64,000 bases of DNA from Saprospiraceae bacterium. GTDB taxonomy: Bacteria > Bacteroidota > Bacteroidia > Chitinophagales > Saprospiraceae. The notes below the pieces were generated by a model, which had not been told where the DNA came from, ran no database searches, and was given only the letters and a program-made list of their open reading frames with translations. The first letter of the stretch is position 1. Each line of letters starts with the position of its first letter. Positions 7,860 through 16,874 of this stretch are shown piece after piece. The position numbers and the translations under genes are program-made. The stretch spans positions 13,803-77,802 of the forward strand of contig JANQZX010000097.1 in assembly GCA_030728245.1 (NCBI GenBank). Reading direction: 5' to 3'.

Positions 7860-10800
7860 ATGAAAAAACACTTACTAGTGCTTTCACTAACTTTCTTTGG
7901 TGCGATTAGTGTATTTGCACAAAGAACGATTAGTGGTAAAGTAACCGATGCAGGTGGTGAGCCGCTCATCGGTGCCAGCGTGGTGGTTAAAGGAACCAGC
8001 TCTGGAACCGTAACGGATATCGATGGAGGATACAGCTTGTCTGTACCTTCTGATTCAAAAGTTTTGGTGTATTCTTACACTGGATATGAATCAAAAGATG
8101 TCGAATTGGGTGCGTCAAACACCATTGACGTTGTGCTTGCCGAAGGCGCGGAGCAACTTTCAGAAGTTGTGGTCACAGCACAGGGTCTTACTCGTGAAAA
8201 AAAGGCGTTGGGTTACGCCGTTTCGGGAGTTGACCAAAAAGATATTCAGGACAGACCGTTAGCGGACGTAGGTAGAGTGCTTCAGGGTAAGATTCCTGGT
8301 GTTTCTGTAACGTCAACTTCAGGTGTTTCTGGAACGGGTACAAATATCGTTATTAGAGGATATTCTTCTATTACCGGTTCTAATCAGCCATTATTCGTAG
8401 TGGATGGGGTGCCCTTTAACTCAAATACGAACCAAAGAGGTGGCTTTACACAAGGTGGACAGTCTTCTTCAAGTCGTTTCTTAGATCTTGATCCGAACAG
8501 TATCGAAAGTGTAACTGTACTGAAGGGTCTTGCCGCTACCGTTACTTACGGTGATCAGGGTCGTAACGGAGTAATTCTTGTAACTACCAAAAGTGGTTCA
8601 AAAAAAGCGAGAAAAGCCGAGTTTCAAGTAACTCAGTCAGTATTTACCAATACGGCTCACCTTCCAAGATACCAAAATGATTATGTAGGTGGTTTCCAGC
8701 AAAATCTAGGTTATTTCTTTAGTAACTGGGGTCCAACTATCGAGGAGGCTTTAATTTATCGTTCTCAAAATACAAATGCAGGTTTAACAAATCACCCTTA
8801 CGCATTTTTATCTAATCCAGCATTGAGAGCGGGGCAGGCTGATTATGTTGCCTCTGTAAGCCCTTATAAAATAGCTGTTTATCCAAATAACGTAAATGAT
8901 TTCTTCCGTCAGGGTAATGTTTTTAACACTAGCGTGAATGCTTCCGGTGGCGGTGATAATGTAAGTTATAATATTTCTGCTGGCTATTTAGATGAGCAAG
9001 GTTATATTCCTAACAACGGTTTAAAAAAATTAAATTTAGGATTAGGTTTGAATGCTAAATTATCGAACAAATTATCAGTAACTACCTCATTTAGCTATTC
9101 TAATACAGAACAGTATTCTCCTCCTTTAAGTGGTGGAGGTGGAAATAATGCCTATGATTTCCCTTCTGTTTTGGCCAACGTTATGTACACACCTCGCCAA
9201 GTTGATTTAATGGGTTGGCCTTATGAGGATCCAACGACTAAAAATTCAGTTTATTTCAGAAGTGGAAATGATATTCCCAATCCTCGTTGGATATTGGAGA
9301 ATTATAAAACGACAGGCGTTGTAAACAGAATTTTTTCTGCTACAAGTTTTAATTACCAGCTATCAAAAGATTTGACTTTACTATATAAAGTTGGATTAGA
9401 TACTTATAGTGAATCTCAGGAATTCAAATTTAACAAAGGAGGTGTTTCATTTGTAAATGGGTATTACAATACTTGGGATATCCAAAATACTATTTGGGAT
9501 AATACTGTAATTCTAGGTTATAGTAAGGTTCTTACCAAGAAGTTAAACCTGAATGCTCGTTTAGGTGGAAATATGCGTAATGATACTTACAGAAACGTGT
9601 TCGTACAAAGTCAAAATCAGTTGGCAAGAGATTTATTCCGCCACTCTAATTTCATTGATAACGTAGCTTCTGACGGTATTCAGGAAGAAACCAGAATGGG
9701 TATTTTCGGGGAAGTAACTGTAGATTACAATAACTATTTATTCTTGAATTTGGCAGGAAGAAATGACTGGACCTCAACCGTTGAAAAAGAGAATCGCCGT
9801 ATTCTTTATCCTTCTGCGAGTTTATCGTTCGTTCCAACTTCTGCTTTCCCTGGTTTATCCAGTGATTTCTTGAATTTCTTGAAAATCAGAGCGGGTGTAG
9901 GTACTTCTGCCGGTTTCCCAAGGCCTTATCAAACAAGAAATATTCTTGATCAAAGTGCTCGTGCTTGGTTATTGCCTTCTGGTGCTGCGGTTCAAAGTCA
10001 TGCAGTTAATAATTCATTGGGAAATCCAAATTTACGTCCTGAATTACACACAGAATATGAGTTTGGTATAGAAACTAAATTGTTAAAAGGTTTACTTGGC
10101 CTTGATCTTACGGTGTATCGTCGCGACACTCGTGATTTGATTACGAGTGCGCCGCTTGATTTTGCTACCGGTTATTCTGCAACTACCATAAATATTGGTA
10201 AAATCAGAAATGAAGGGGTGGAAATAGCTTTAACAGCTACGCCTATTTCAAGACCAAATTTTCAGTGGAATGTAACCTTAAATTATACAAGGAACACGCC
10301 AACAGTACTTGACCTTGGTGGTACATTACAGGAAGTACAGATAAGTGGTTTCGGTGGTGCTTTGGGTAACTACGCTATCGTTGGTAAACCTTTCAATATG
10401 ATCAAAGGCATCGGCTACCGCAGAAATGCAGAGGGAACGGTATTGGTTGATGGCGGCGGGTATTTAGTAAGTACGCCAAATGCTATCGAGTTGGGTGATC
10501 CAAATCCAGCTTTCCAAACCAGTTTAATCAATGGATTTAATTTCAAAGGATTCACCTTTGATTTCATGATTTCTTATCGTCACGGTGGTGCGCTTTACAG
10601 CAGTACAGCTGGTGCGTTGATGGGTAGAGGACTAACGCTTGATACAGGTAAAGAAGTGTATGACCGTGCACAAACTTTCATTTTCCCTGGTGTTTTACAA
10701 TCTGACGGTTCACCAAATAATAAACAGGTGACTGCATCTGATGTTGGTTTCAATAATCTTTATTTCTTCGGTGACGAAGGTCGTATGTATGACGGTACAA

Positions 10801-11048
10801 CCATCAGATTACAGGAAGTTTCCATAGGATACGCAATTCCTAAAAAATTAGTTGAAAAAACGCCATTCAAAGCTATTTCGTTAAGCGTCAGTGGTAATAA
10901 CTTGTGGTACAAAGCACTTTATTTACCCCCGGGACTCAATCTTGATACAGATAATCTTGGCTTAGGTGTTGGTAATGGTTTAGGTTTTGAACTACTTACA
11001 GGACCAAGTGCCCGTAGATTAGGTGGAACTTTAAAACTGACTTTCTAA
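7860..11048 (+). CDS. SusC/RagA-family TonB-dependent outer-membrane transporter (first copy)
   Basis: A 1062-residue SusC-type transporter. It has a signal peptide (about residues 1-20, ending VFAQ), a carboxypeptidase-D regulatory-like beta-sandwich at about 21-100 (ISGKVTDAGGEPLIGASV), a TonB-box/plug region from about 105 (EGAEQLSEVVVTAQG), a plug domain with QPLFVVDGVPF, and a 22-strand-type barrel ending in Phe (LKLTF). It works with the SusD lipoprotein downstream to import a ligand bound at the cell surface, energised by TonB. The plug end is unusual: LKGLAATVTYGDQGRNGVIL instead of the common LKGAAASALYGSRATNGVI seen in the second copy. Its N-terminus is nearly identical to that of the second SusC, pointing to duplication. 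The substrate cannot be deduced. Confidence 0.93.
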   Translation: MKKHLLVLSLTFFGAISVFAQRTISGKVTDAGGEPLIGASVVVKGTSSGTVTDIDGGYSLSVPSDSKVLVYSYTGYESKDVELGASNTIDVVLAEGAEQLSEVVVTAQGLTREKKALGYAVSGVDQKDIQDRPLADVGRVLQGKIPGVSVTSTSGVSGTGTNIVIRGYSSITGSNQPLFVVDGVPFNSNTNQRGGFTQGGQSSSSRFLDLDPNSIESVTVLKGLAATVTYGDQGRNGVILVTTKSGSKKARKAEFQVTQSVFTNTAHLPRYQNDYVGGFQQNLGYFFSNWGPTIEEALIYRSQNTNAGLTNHPYAFLSNPALRAGQADYVASVSPYKIAVYPNNVNDFFRQGNVFNTSVNASGGGDNVSYNISAGYLDEQGYIPNNGLKKLNLGLGLNAKLSNKLSVTTSFSYSNTEQYSPPLSGGGGNNAYDFPSVLANVMYTPRQVDLMGWPYEDPTTKNSVYFRSGNDIPNPRWILENYKTTGVVNRIFSATSFNYQLSKDLTLLYKVGLDTYSESQEFKFNKGGVSFVNGYYNTWDIQNTIWDNTVILGYSKVLTKKLNLNARLGGNMRNDTYRNVFVQSQNQLARDLFRHSNFIDNVASDGIQEETRMGIFGEVTVDYNNYLFLNLAGRNDWTSTVEKENRRILYPSASLSFVPTSAFPGLSSDFLNFLKIRAGVGTSAGFPRPYQTRNILDQSARAWLLPSGAAVQSHAVNNSLGNPNLRPELHTEYEFGIETKLLKGLLGLDLTVYRRDTRDLITSAPLDFATGYSATTINIGKIRNEGVEIALTATPISRPNFQWNVTLNYTRNTPTVLDLGGTLQEVQISGFGGALGNYAIVGKPFNMIKGIGYRRNAEGTVLVDGGGYLVSTPNAIELGDPNPAFQTSLINGFNFKGFTFDFMISYRHGGALYSSTAGALMGRGLTLDTGKEVYDRAQTFIFPGVLQSDGSPNNKQVTASDVGFNNLYFFGDEGRMYDGTTIRLQEVSIGYAIPKKLVEKTPFKAISLSVSGNNLWYKALYLPPGLNLDTDNLGLGVGNGLGFELLTGPSARRLGGTLKLTF

Positions 11049-11049
11049 T

Positions 11050-11072
11050 TGGCAGTTTTGCCACATTTTTTT
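11050..11072 (+). terminator. weak hairpin with T-run between susC and susD (first pair)
   Basis: A 5-bp stem TGGCA/TGCCA (11050-11054 and 11059-11063) with a 4-nt loop, followed by CATTTTTTT. It is too weak for efficient termination but could lower susD relative to susC or mark an mRNA processing end. Confidence 0.35.
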
Positions 11073-11095
11073 CGTCTTAATAAAAAAACAAAGAA

Positions 11096-12748
11096 ATGAT
11101 ACATAAAATCAAAATGTTGTTTTTGATGTTGGCGGTTACCGTGGTTAGTTCCTGCGAATTAGATTTGCTGGACAATCCCAATGCGGTAACAGTTAATAAT
11201 GCTGATATCAACTATCTCCTCAATTCAGTAACTACTGGATACGCGGGTAATTTTAATGCTTTTAGTGATCCTGGTATGCGTTTAACCAGAATGTTAAATC
11301 AAGGATCTGTTATTTATGATAATGCCGTTTCTCCAGGTAGTTCTGACGGTCGTTGGAGTAGCTCTTATGCCGGAATTTTAGCCGATGTATCAGCTACCAT
11401 TCCGATTGCTGAAAAAGGTGAATTATTTGTTCATGCTGGAATTTCAAGGGTAATTCGTGCCATGGTCCTTATGAATTTAGTAGATTACTTCGGTGACGTT
11501 CCTTTCAAAGAAGCCATCGACCCTGCTAATTTTAATCCTGGTATAGATAAAGCTGCCGATGTTTATGCTGCCGCTTTAGCTGATTTAAATAAGGCTATTG
11601 AAAATTTTAACGCTAAATCTAAATCTGGTGCTTCAAGTGATTTATACTATGGTGGTAATACAGATAGCTGGATTCGTGCTGCGAACTCATTGAAATTGAA
11701 GTATTATATGAATAGGCGTTTAATTGATGCAGCGGGTTCGACTTCTGCTATTAATGCATTGATAGCAGAAAATAAATTGATCTCTACCAATGCCCAGAAT
11801 TTAACCTTTAAATACGGTACCAATTTGGTAAACCCAGACACTCGTCATCCTCGTTATGCAGGTCAATATAGCCCAACGGGTGGAGGTGATTACCAGTCTA
11901 ATTCTTACATGGCGCAGTTATTCGATGGAGGACGTGGCTTTCAGGATCCAAGGATCCGCTACTATTTCTACCGTCAAACTACAGCAAACACCAAAGACGT
12001 GAACGAGCTTCGTTGTATTACTTTAGTTAAGCCAAATCATTATGGTGCTAAAGATGTATTTTGTGTAGCAACACCAAGCGCGGGTTACTGGGGTCGTGAT
12101 CATTTGAACAATGAAGGTATTCCACCAGACGGGCTGAAACGTACAGCCTGGGGTATTTATCCGGCAGGTGGATTATATGATAACGACGGCAATAGGGGTG
12201 TTTCTTTAGGTGCTGGTGCTGGTGGTGCTGGTATTCACCCAATCATGATGCGCTCTTTTGTTGACTTTATGTTGGCTGAATCGGCCCTTACCTTGAAAAC
12301 AACAGGTGATGCAAGAGCATTGTTGAAATCCGCTTTAGAGAAATCCTTTGCCGATGTCCGTTCTCTTGCTTTAGGTACTTCAGAGGCATCGAAAATTGCT
12401 GCTTTTGAAGCGGATAAAGGAATTAAATGGGCTGAAGATGTAACCAAATATGTTGATTATGTTCTAGCTCAGTATGATGCTGCTCCTTCTGCAGATGCAA
12501 AATTAGACATTGTAGCTACAGAATATTGGGTGGCATTACATGGTAATGGTATAGAATCTTATAATCTATATCGTCGTACAGGTAAGCCTTCTGGTCAACA
12601 GCCAGCGCTGGATCCAAATCCAGGTCCCTTCGCAAGATCACTTTACTACCCGTTATCTTATGTTACGCGTAATAAAAATGCAAAGCAAAAGGCTAATGCT
12701 GCTGTTCAGGTATTCTGGGATAATAATCCTGCTAACTTTATTAAATAA
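11096..12748 (+). CDS. SusD/RagB-family surface lipoprotein (first copy)
   Basis: A 550-residue SusD-like substrate-binding lipoprotein. The signal peptide ends in the lipobox VVSSC, with Cys20 as the lipidation site. The body has the tetratricopeptide-like helical repeats of the family (FVHAGISRVIRAMVLMNLVDYFGDVPF), GGNTDSWIRAANSLKLKYYMNRR, and the C-terminal YNLYRRTGKPSG block. The pattern resembles the SusD/RagB nutrient-binding subgroup (SusD-like 2) more than classical starch SusD. It lies 47 nt after its susC partner and would cap the barrel as a lid at the cell surface. The acidic residue after the Cys (CELDL) may matter for surface export in this phylum. Confidence 0.92.
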   Translation: MIHKIKMLFLMLAVTVVSSCELDLLDNPNAVTVNNADINYLLNSVTTGYAGNFNAFSDPGMRLTRMLNQGSVIYDNAVSPGSSDGRWSSSYAGILADVSATIPIAEKGELFVHAGISRVIRAMVLMNLVDYFGDVPFKEAIDPANFNPGIDKAADVYAAALADLNKAIENFNAKSKSGASSDLYYGGNTDSWIRAANSLKLKYYMNRRLIDAAGSTSAINALIAENKLISTNAQNLTFKYGTNLVNPDTRHPRYAGQYSPTGGGDYQSNSYMAQLFDGGRGFQDPRIRYYFYRQTTANTKDVNELRCITLVKPNHYGAKDVFCVATPSAGYWGRDHLNNEGIPPDGLKRTAWGIYPAGGLYDNDGNRGVSLGAGAGGAGIHPIMMRSFVDFMLAESALTLKTTGDARALLKSALEKSFADVRSLALGTSEASKIAAFEADKGIKWAEDVTKYVDYVLAQYDAAPSADAKLDIVATEYWVALHGNGIESYNLYRRTGKPSGQQPALDPNPGPFARSLYYPLSYVTRNKNAKQKANAAVQVFWDNNPANFIK

Positions 12749-12777
12749 TCCTTTCACGGATAAAAAAATTGATAAAT

Positions 12778-13344
12778 ATGAAAAATTTATTAAAAATCGG
12801 GATGTTGCTTTCTGCCTTCTTCTTGGTTTCCTGTGAAACGGAAATGGTTGAGCGTCTTGATGAGTTTAGTTTTGATCAAGGTGGTTATATGAGAACGGTA
12901 ACTCCTTTCCCAATTCCCATTTTTTCAGTAAGCAAGGCAAATATGTCTGGTACTAAAATGGAAATGGTTCTTGAAGCAGTAACACCAAATTTAGGAGCTA
13001 ATTTTGATACGTATGAAATGGTTATCAGATTTTTAGATAATACCCCTGCAAATGGTTCCAATGCTAAGACTGACGTGGCTTTAAAAACGCTTTCTGCCAG
13101 CAATTTTACTAAAGATGCTACTACTGGGTATCCTCGTACTACTTTATCTGTAACTGGTAAAGAAATGCAGGATGCTTTGAAGCTTACCGCAGATCAAATT
13201 GCTACCGGTGACCGTTTTGAAATTCGCGCTAAAATGAAATTAAAGGATGGAAAGGTATTTGACGCGTCAAATTCTTCTGGGGACATCCGCGGTGGAGCAT
13301 TCTATTCTTCTCCATTTTTATACAGAGCAAATGTTGTAAACTAA
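12778..13344 (+). CDS. uncharacterised lipoprotein, third gene of first SusCD cassette
   Basis: A 188-residue predicted lipoprotein. The ATG at 12778 is preferred over an upstream TTG because it gives a clean signal peptide with lipobox FLVSC (Cys19). The mature part is about 170 residues, beta-rich in appearance, without cysteines or recognisable catalytic motif. It begins 29 nt after the susD stop and is followed by two terminators, so it is the last gene of the first cassette. By position it may be an accessory surface ligand-binding protein (SusE/F-like in role), but that is inference from context and no family is recognised. Confidence 0.75.
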   Translation: MKNLLKIGMLLSAFFLVSCETEMVERLDEFSFDQGGYMRTVTPFPIPIFSVSKANMSGTKMEMVLEAVTPNLGANFDTYEMVIRFLDNTPANGSNAKTDVALKTLSASNFTKDATTGYPRTTLSVTGKEMQDALKLTADQIATGDRFEIRAKMKLKDGKVFDASNSSGDIRGGAFYSSPFLYRANVVN

Positions 13345-13347
13345 ATT

Positions 13348-13368
13348 CCAAATTCTATTTGGTTTTTT
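13348..13368 (+). terminator. intrinsic terminator 1 after first SusCD cassette
   Basis: Six-bp stem CCAAAT/ATTTGG (13348-13353, 13357-13362), 3-nt loop, followed by six T. It begins four bases after the lipoprotein stop codon and precedes a stronger terminator. Confidence 0.6.
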
Positions 13369-13374
13369 ATACCT

Positions 13375-13409
13375 GGCGGTGGATTTTAACTAAATCCACC
13401 GCCTTTTTT
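13375..13409 (+). terminator. intrinsic terminator 2 after first SusCD cassette
   Basis: A perfect 12-bp stem (13375-13386 with 13392-13403; GGCGGTGGATTT and its complement), 5-nt loop, then six T. This strong terminator separates the two SusCD cassettes, so the second should have its own promoter between 13410 and 13530; no perfect TAnnTTTG match is seen there. Confidence 0.9.
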
Positions 13410-13530
13410 ATATCATTTTGTATTTATTTTTTTGATTTAATAAAAATTTTACTTATTTATTGCGTCCTTTATTAACAATAAATTAATTTTACACTAACTA
13501 TTGTTTATTATTAACAAAAAATGGATTAGT

Positions 13531-16500
13531 ATGAAAAAACACTTACTAGCACTTTCGTTGGTTTTCTTTGCAGCTATAGGAGCTTTTGCGCAAAGAACAA
13601 TCACCGGTAAAGTGACTGATTCAGGTGGAGAACCACTTATCGGTGCCAGTATCCTTGCGAAAGGATTAAGCACGGGTACAGTTACGGATCTCGACGGTAC
13701 TTACAGCTTAGCTGTGCCAGCAAATGCCACAATATTGGTATTTTCTTACACAGGGTATGAGACAAAAGAGGTGACCTTGAGCGCTTCAAATGTTGTGGAT
13801 GCTACTTTGGAAGAAGGAGCAGAACAACTTTCGGAAGTTTTGGTTACTGCTATTGGCATTGAAAGGGACAAAAAAGCAATGGGTTATGCCGTTACTAATT
13901 TAAGTTCCAGCGATGTCCTCCAAAGATCTGAGGCTGACCCGCTAAGGGCAGTAGCAGGTAAAATTCCTGGCGTTACTATTACCGGGTCAGGTGGTGGACC
14001 AGGTACTTCAACTAAAATTAACATCAGAGGTTTTTCTTCCCTTACAGGAAATACTCAGCCTTTGTTTGTTGTAGATGGGGTTCCTTTTGATAACTCGGTA
14101 AACGCAACAACGGGTGCTCAATCTGGTGCGCAGTTCTCGAATCGTGGTTTCGATATCGATCCTAATAATATTGAGTCTATGACCGTATTAAAAGGTGCAG
14201 CTGCGTCGGCTCTTTATGGCTCAAGAGCAACTAACGGTGTTATCGTTATTACTACTAAGTCTGGAAGTAAAGGTTCAAGAAAGGGATTAGAGGTTACTTA
14301 CAACTCTTCTTTCCAATCTGAACAGATTTCAGGTATTCCCGATTATCAGGATGTTTATGGTCAAGGTTCAAACCAGGTATATAACGGTGGTTTCATCGGT
14401 AACTGGGGTTCTCCTTTTGCAGAACATGTAGATCGCTTAAATTCCGCTTACGGAACTAGCTATTCTAAAGTTATCGTTCCTGGTTACCCAGAAGGTACTG
14501 TTCCGCATCCATTGGTTTCTGGTGGTTTTGCCGGTTCTCGTTTTCCTAATGTATTCCCTGAGTTAATGAAGGACGGAAAAGCGATGGCAGTTCCTTATCG
14601 CCCTTATGATATTATCGGACCTTTCTTCCGCGATGGTGGCTTATTTGAAAATTCTATCAATATTAATGGTGGAAATGAAAAGTCAGCTCTAAATGCTGTA
14701 GTAAGTAGAATGAATAATGAGGGTATCGTACCTAATAGCCATTCCGGCCGTACTTCTGTAAGTGTGGGTGGTAATGCTAAATTAGATAACGGCCTTTCTG
14801 TATCTGGAAACGTTACTTACGTAAACTCTGAACAGAAAACGCCTCCATCAGGTGGTTCAGTTTTCGGTGGTAACTTCGGTACCGCGGACGCTTCAATTTT
14901 TACGCGTTTATTCTATCTGCCAAGAAATTTTGACTTGAACGAAACGAATCCAGAAGGTATTCCTTACCCTTTTGAAAATCCAGTTACCGGCTCAAACGTT
15001 TTCTATCGTGCATTGGATAACCCTCGTTGGTTAACTAAGTATGATTATTTTAAATCAAACGTAAATCGTGTGTATGGTAATATTGCCTTAAACTATGACG
15101 TAACTCCCTGGTTGGCTTTAAGTGCCAGAGGTGGTATGAATACATATTCTGATTTTCAGAAAAACGTAAAAGTAGCTGGTGGTGTTGCTGATGCAAATGG
15201 TGAGGTTTGGACAAATGACGTTACGAATACCGAGATAGATTTAAACTATTTAGCTACCGTTACAACTAAATTCGGTGAAAACATCGATTTCAGATTAATT
15301 GCTGGTTTTAACTGGAATCAACGTTCTTATGGCACTCGCTATGTTGTGGGTGATGGTATTATTTCTAGAGGTTTATACAATACTGATGCTACAGTTACTC
15401 AGTTAAGTTCTGAATTTAATCGCTTACAGCGTTTTTATGCCGCTTACTCTGATATGCAACTTGGATACAAAAACTATTTGTATCTAGGTATTACCGCGCG
15501 TAATGACTTCTCTTCAACATTACCTGCAGCCAATAGAAGTTACTTCTATCCTGGGGTGAATGCCTCTTTCGTCCTAACAGATGCTTTTGATATTTCAAAT
15601 AACTTCTTAGGTTATGCTAAAATTAGAGGTGCCTGGACACAAGTAGGTAATGAAGCAACTCCTTACAGAACAGCCACGCCTTATTTCCTTTCAACACCAT
15701 TCACAACCGCTGGTGGTTCTAAATTCAATTTAGCTTCCTTAGGTAACACCTTAGGAAATGGTAATTTATTGTCAGAGTTAACGACTGAGATTGAGTTTGG
15801 TGCTGATGTAAGATTATTGAAAAATAAAGTTGCCTTAGAATTCACCTGGTTCAAAAGAAATTCTACAAACCAGATCACCTCTACGCAGGTACCAGCCTCT
15901 TCAGGCTTTACCCGTGCCGTAGTTAATGCAGGTGAAATTCAAAATAAAGGTTTTGAGGTTGCGTTGAACTTCTCACCTATCAAAACGAAGAACTTTACCT
16001 GGGATGCAACCGTTAACTTTACCCGTATTCGCTCTTTAGTAGTTGATGCTGGTGAAGGAGGTGATATCTATGTAGGTGGTTTATTCTCAAGTCTTGGTGT
16101 TATTCATAGAACAGGTTTACCTTATGGTCAAATATTTGGTTCTGCGAATGCTAGAACGCCTGAAGGTGATTTATTAATTGATAAATCATTGGGTTTGACC
16201 ATTCTGGAGCCAACCTCTGAAATTATTGGTGATCCAAATCCTGACTTTACGACAAGTTTAATCAATACTTTCTCGTTCAAAGGATTTTCATTAAATGCGA
16301 TGCTTGACTGGCGTCAGGGTGGTGACATGTATTTAACTACCGCAAGTTCTCTTTTACTAAGAGGCCAGATTAAAGTTACGGAAGACAGAGAAGCACTCAG
16401 AGTGATTCCCGGCGTTTATGGTAATACCCAGACGTTTGAACCTGTATTAGATGAAAAAGGAAATTATATCAGAAATACAACAGCCATCACTGCTTTTGAT

Positions 16501-16815
16501 TATTTCTTCTCTAACGGCTTTGGCGCTTACGGCGCAGATGAAACGAATATTTTTGATATTACTTCTATTCGTTTAAGAGAAATTTCTTTGGCTTATCAGT
16601 TCCCAAAACAGTTATTGTCAAAGACACCTTTCGGTTCAGCAAGATTATCACTTTCTGGTCGTAACCTTTGGTGGAGAGCTCCAAATATTCTTGAAGGGGT
16701 GAATAGTGATCCCGAGGTTTTGGCTGAATCTGCTTCTTCAAATGTTCAAGGTTTCGAATACGGTTCTTATCCAACAACGAGACGTTTTGGTGTGAACCTT
16801 TCCATAACCTTCTGA
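13531..16815 (+). CDS. SusC/RagA-family TonB-dependent outer-membrane transporter (second copy)
   Basis: A 1094-residue SusC-type transporter. The ATG at 13531 is chosen over a TTG ten codons upstream because it gives the same signal peptide as the first copy (MKKHLLALSL... ending AFAQ). Next come the carboxypeptidase-like N-terminal domain (ITGKVTDSGGEPLIGASI), the region EGAEQLSEVLVTA, a plug with QPLFVVDGVPF and the standard LKGAAASALYGSRATNGVIV motif, and a long beta-barrel ending in Phe (LSITF). It should import a ligand together with the SusD that follows. It is clearly paralogous to the first SusC at the N-terminus, while the barrels have diverged, which suggests different ligands. It is separated from the first cassette by two terminators. 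Confidence 0.94.
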   Translation: MKKHLLALSLVFFAAIGAFAQRTITGKVTDSGGEPLIGASILAKGLSTGTVTDLDGTYSLAVPANATILVFSYTGYETKEVTLSASNVVDATLEEGAEQLSEVLVTAIGIERDKKAMGYAVTNLSSSDVLQRSEADPLRAVAGKIPGVTITGSGGGPGTSTKINIRGFSSLTGNTQPLFVVDGVPFDNSVNATTGAQSGAQFSNRGFDIDPNNIESMTVLKGAAASALYGSRATNGVIVITTKSGSKGSRKGLEVTYNSSFQSEQISGIPDYQDVYGQGSNQVYNGGFIGNWGSPFAEHVDRLNSAYGTSYSKVIVPGYPEGTVPHPLVSGGFAGSRFPNVFPELMKDGKAMAVPYRPYDIIGPFFRDGGLFENSININGGNEKSALNAVVSRMNNEGIVPNSHSGRTSVSVGGNAKLDNGLSVSGNVTYVNSEQKTPPSGGSVFGGNFGTADASIFTRLFYLPRNFDLNETNPEGIPYPFENPVTGSNVFYRALDNPRWLTKYDYFKSNVNRVYGNIALNYDVTPWLALSARGGMNTYSDFQKNVKVAGGVADANGEVWTNDVTNTEIDLNYLATVTTKFGENIDFRLIAGFNWNQRSYGTRYVVGDGIISRGLYNTDATVTQLSSEFNRLQRFYAAYSDMQLGYKNYLYLGITARNDFSSTLPAANRSYFYPGVNASFVLTDAFDISNNFLGYAKIRGAWTQVGNEATPYRTATPYFLSTPFTTAGGSKFNLASLGNTLGNGNLLSELTTEIEFGADVRLLKNKVALEFTWFKRNSTNQITSTQVPASSGFTRAVVNAGEIQNKGFEVALNFSPIKTKNFTWDATVNFTRIRSLVVDAGEGGDIYVGGLFSSLGVIHRTGLPYGQIFGSANARTPEGDLLIDKSLGLTILEPTSEIIGDPNPDFTTSLINTFSFKGFSLNAMLDWRQGGDMYLTTASSLLLRGQIKVTEDREALRVIPGVYGNTQTFEPVLDEKGNYIRNTTAITAFDYFFSNGFGAYGADETNIFDITSIRLREISLAYQFPKQLLSKTPFGSARLSLSGRNLWWRAPNILEGVNSDPEVLAESASSNVQGFEYGSYPTTRRFGVNLSITF

Positions 16816-16874
16816 CGAATTATTGACATTTTTGTTCATCCTGGTTATTACAGTCCAGGGAAAAAAATTTACAA

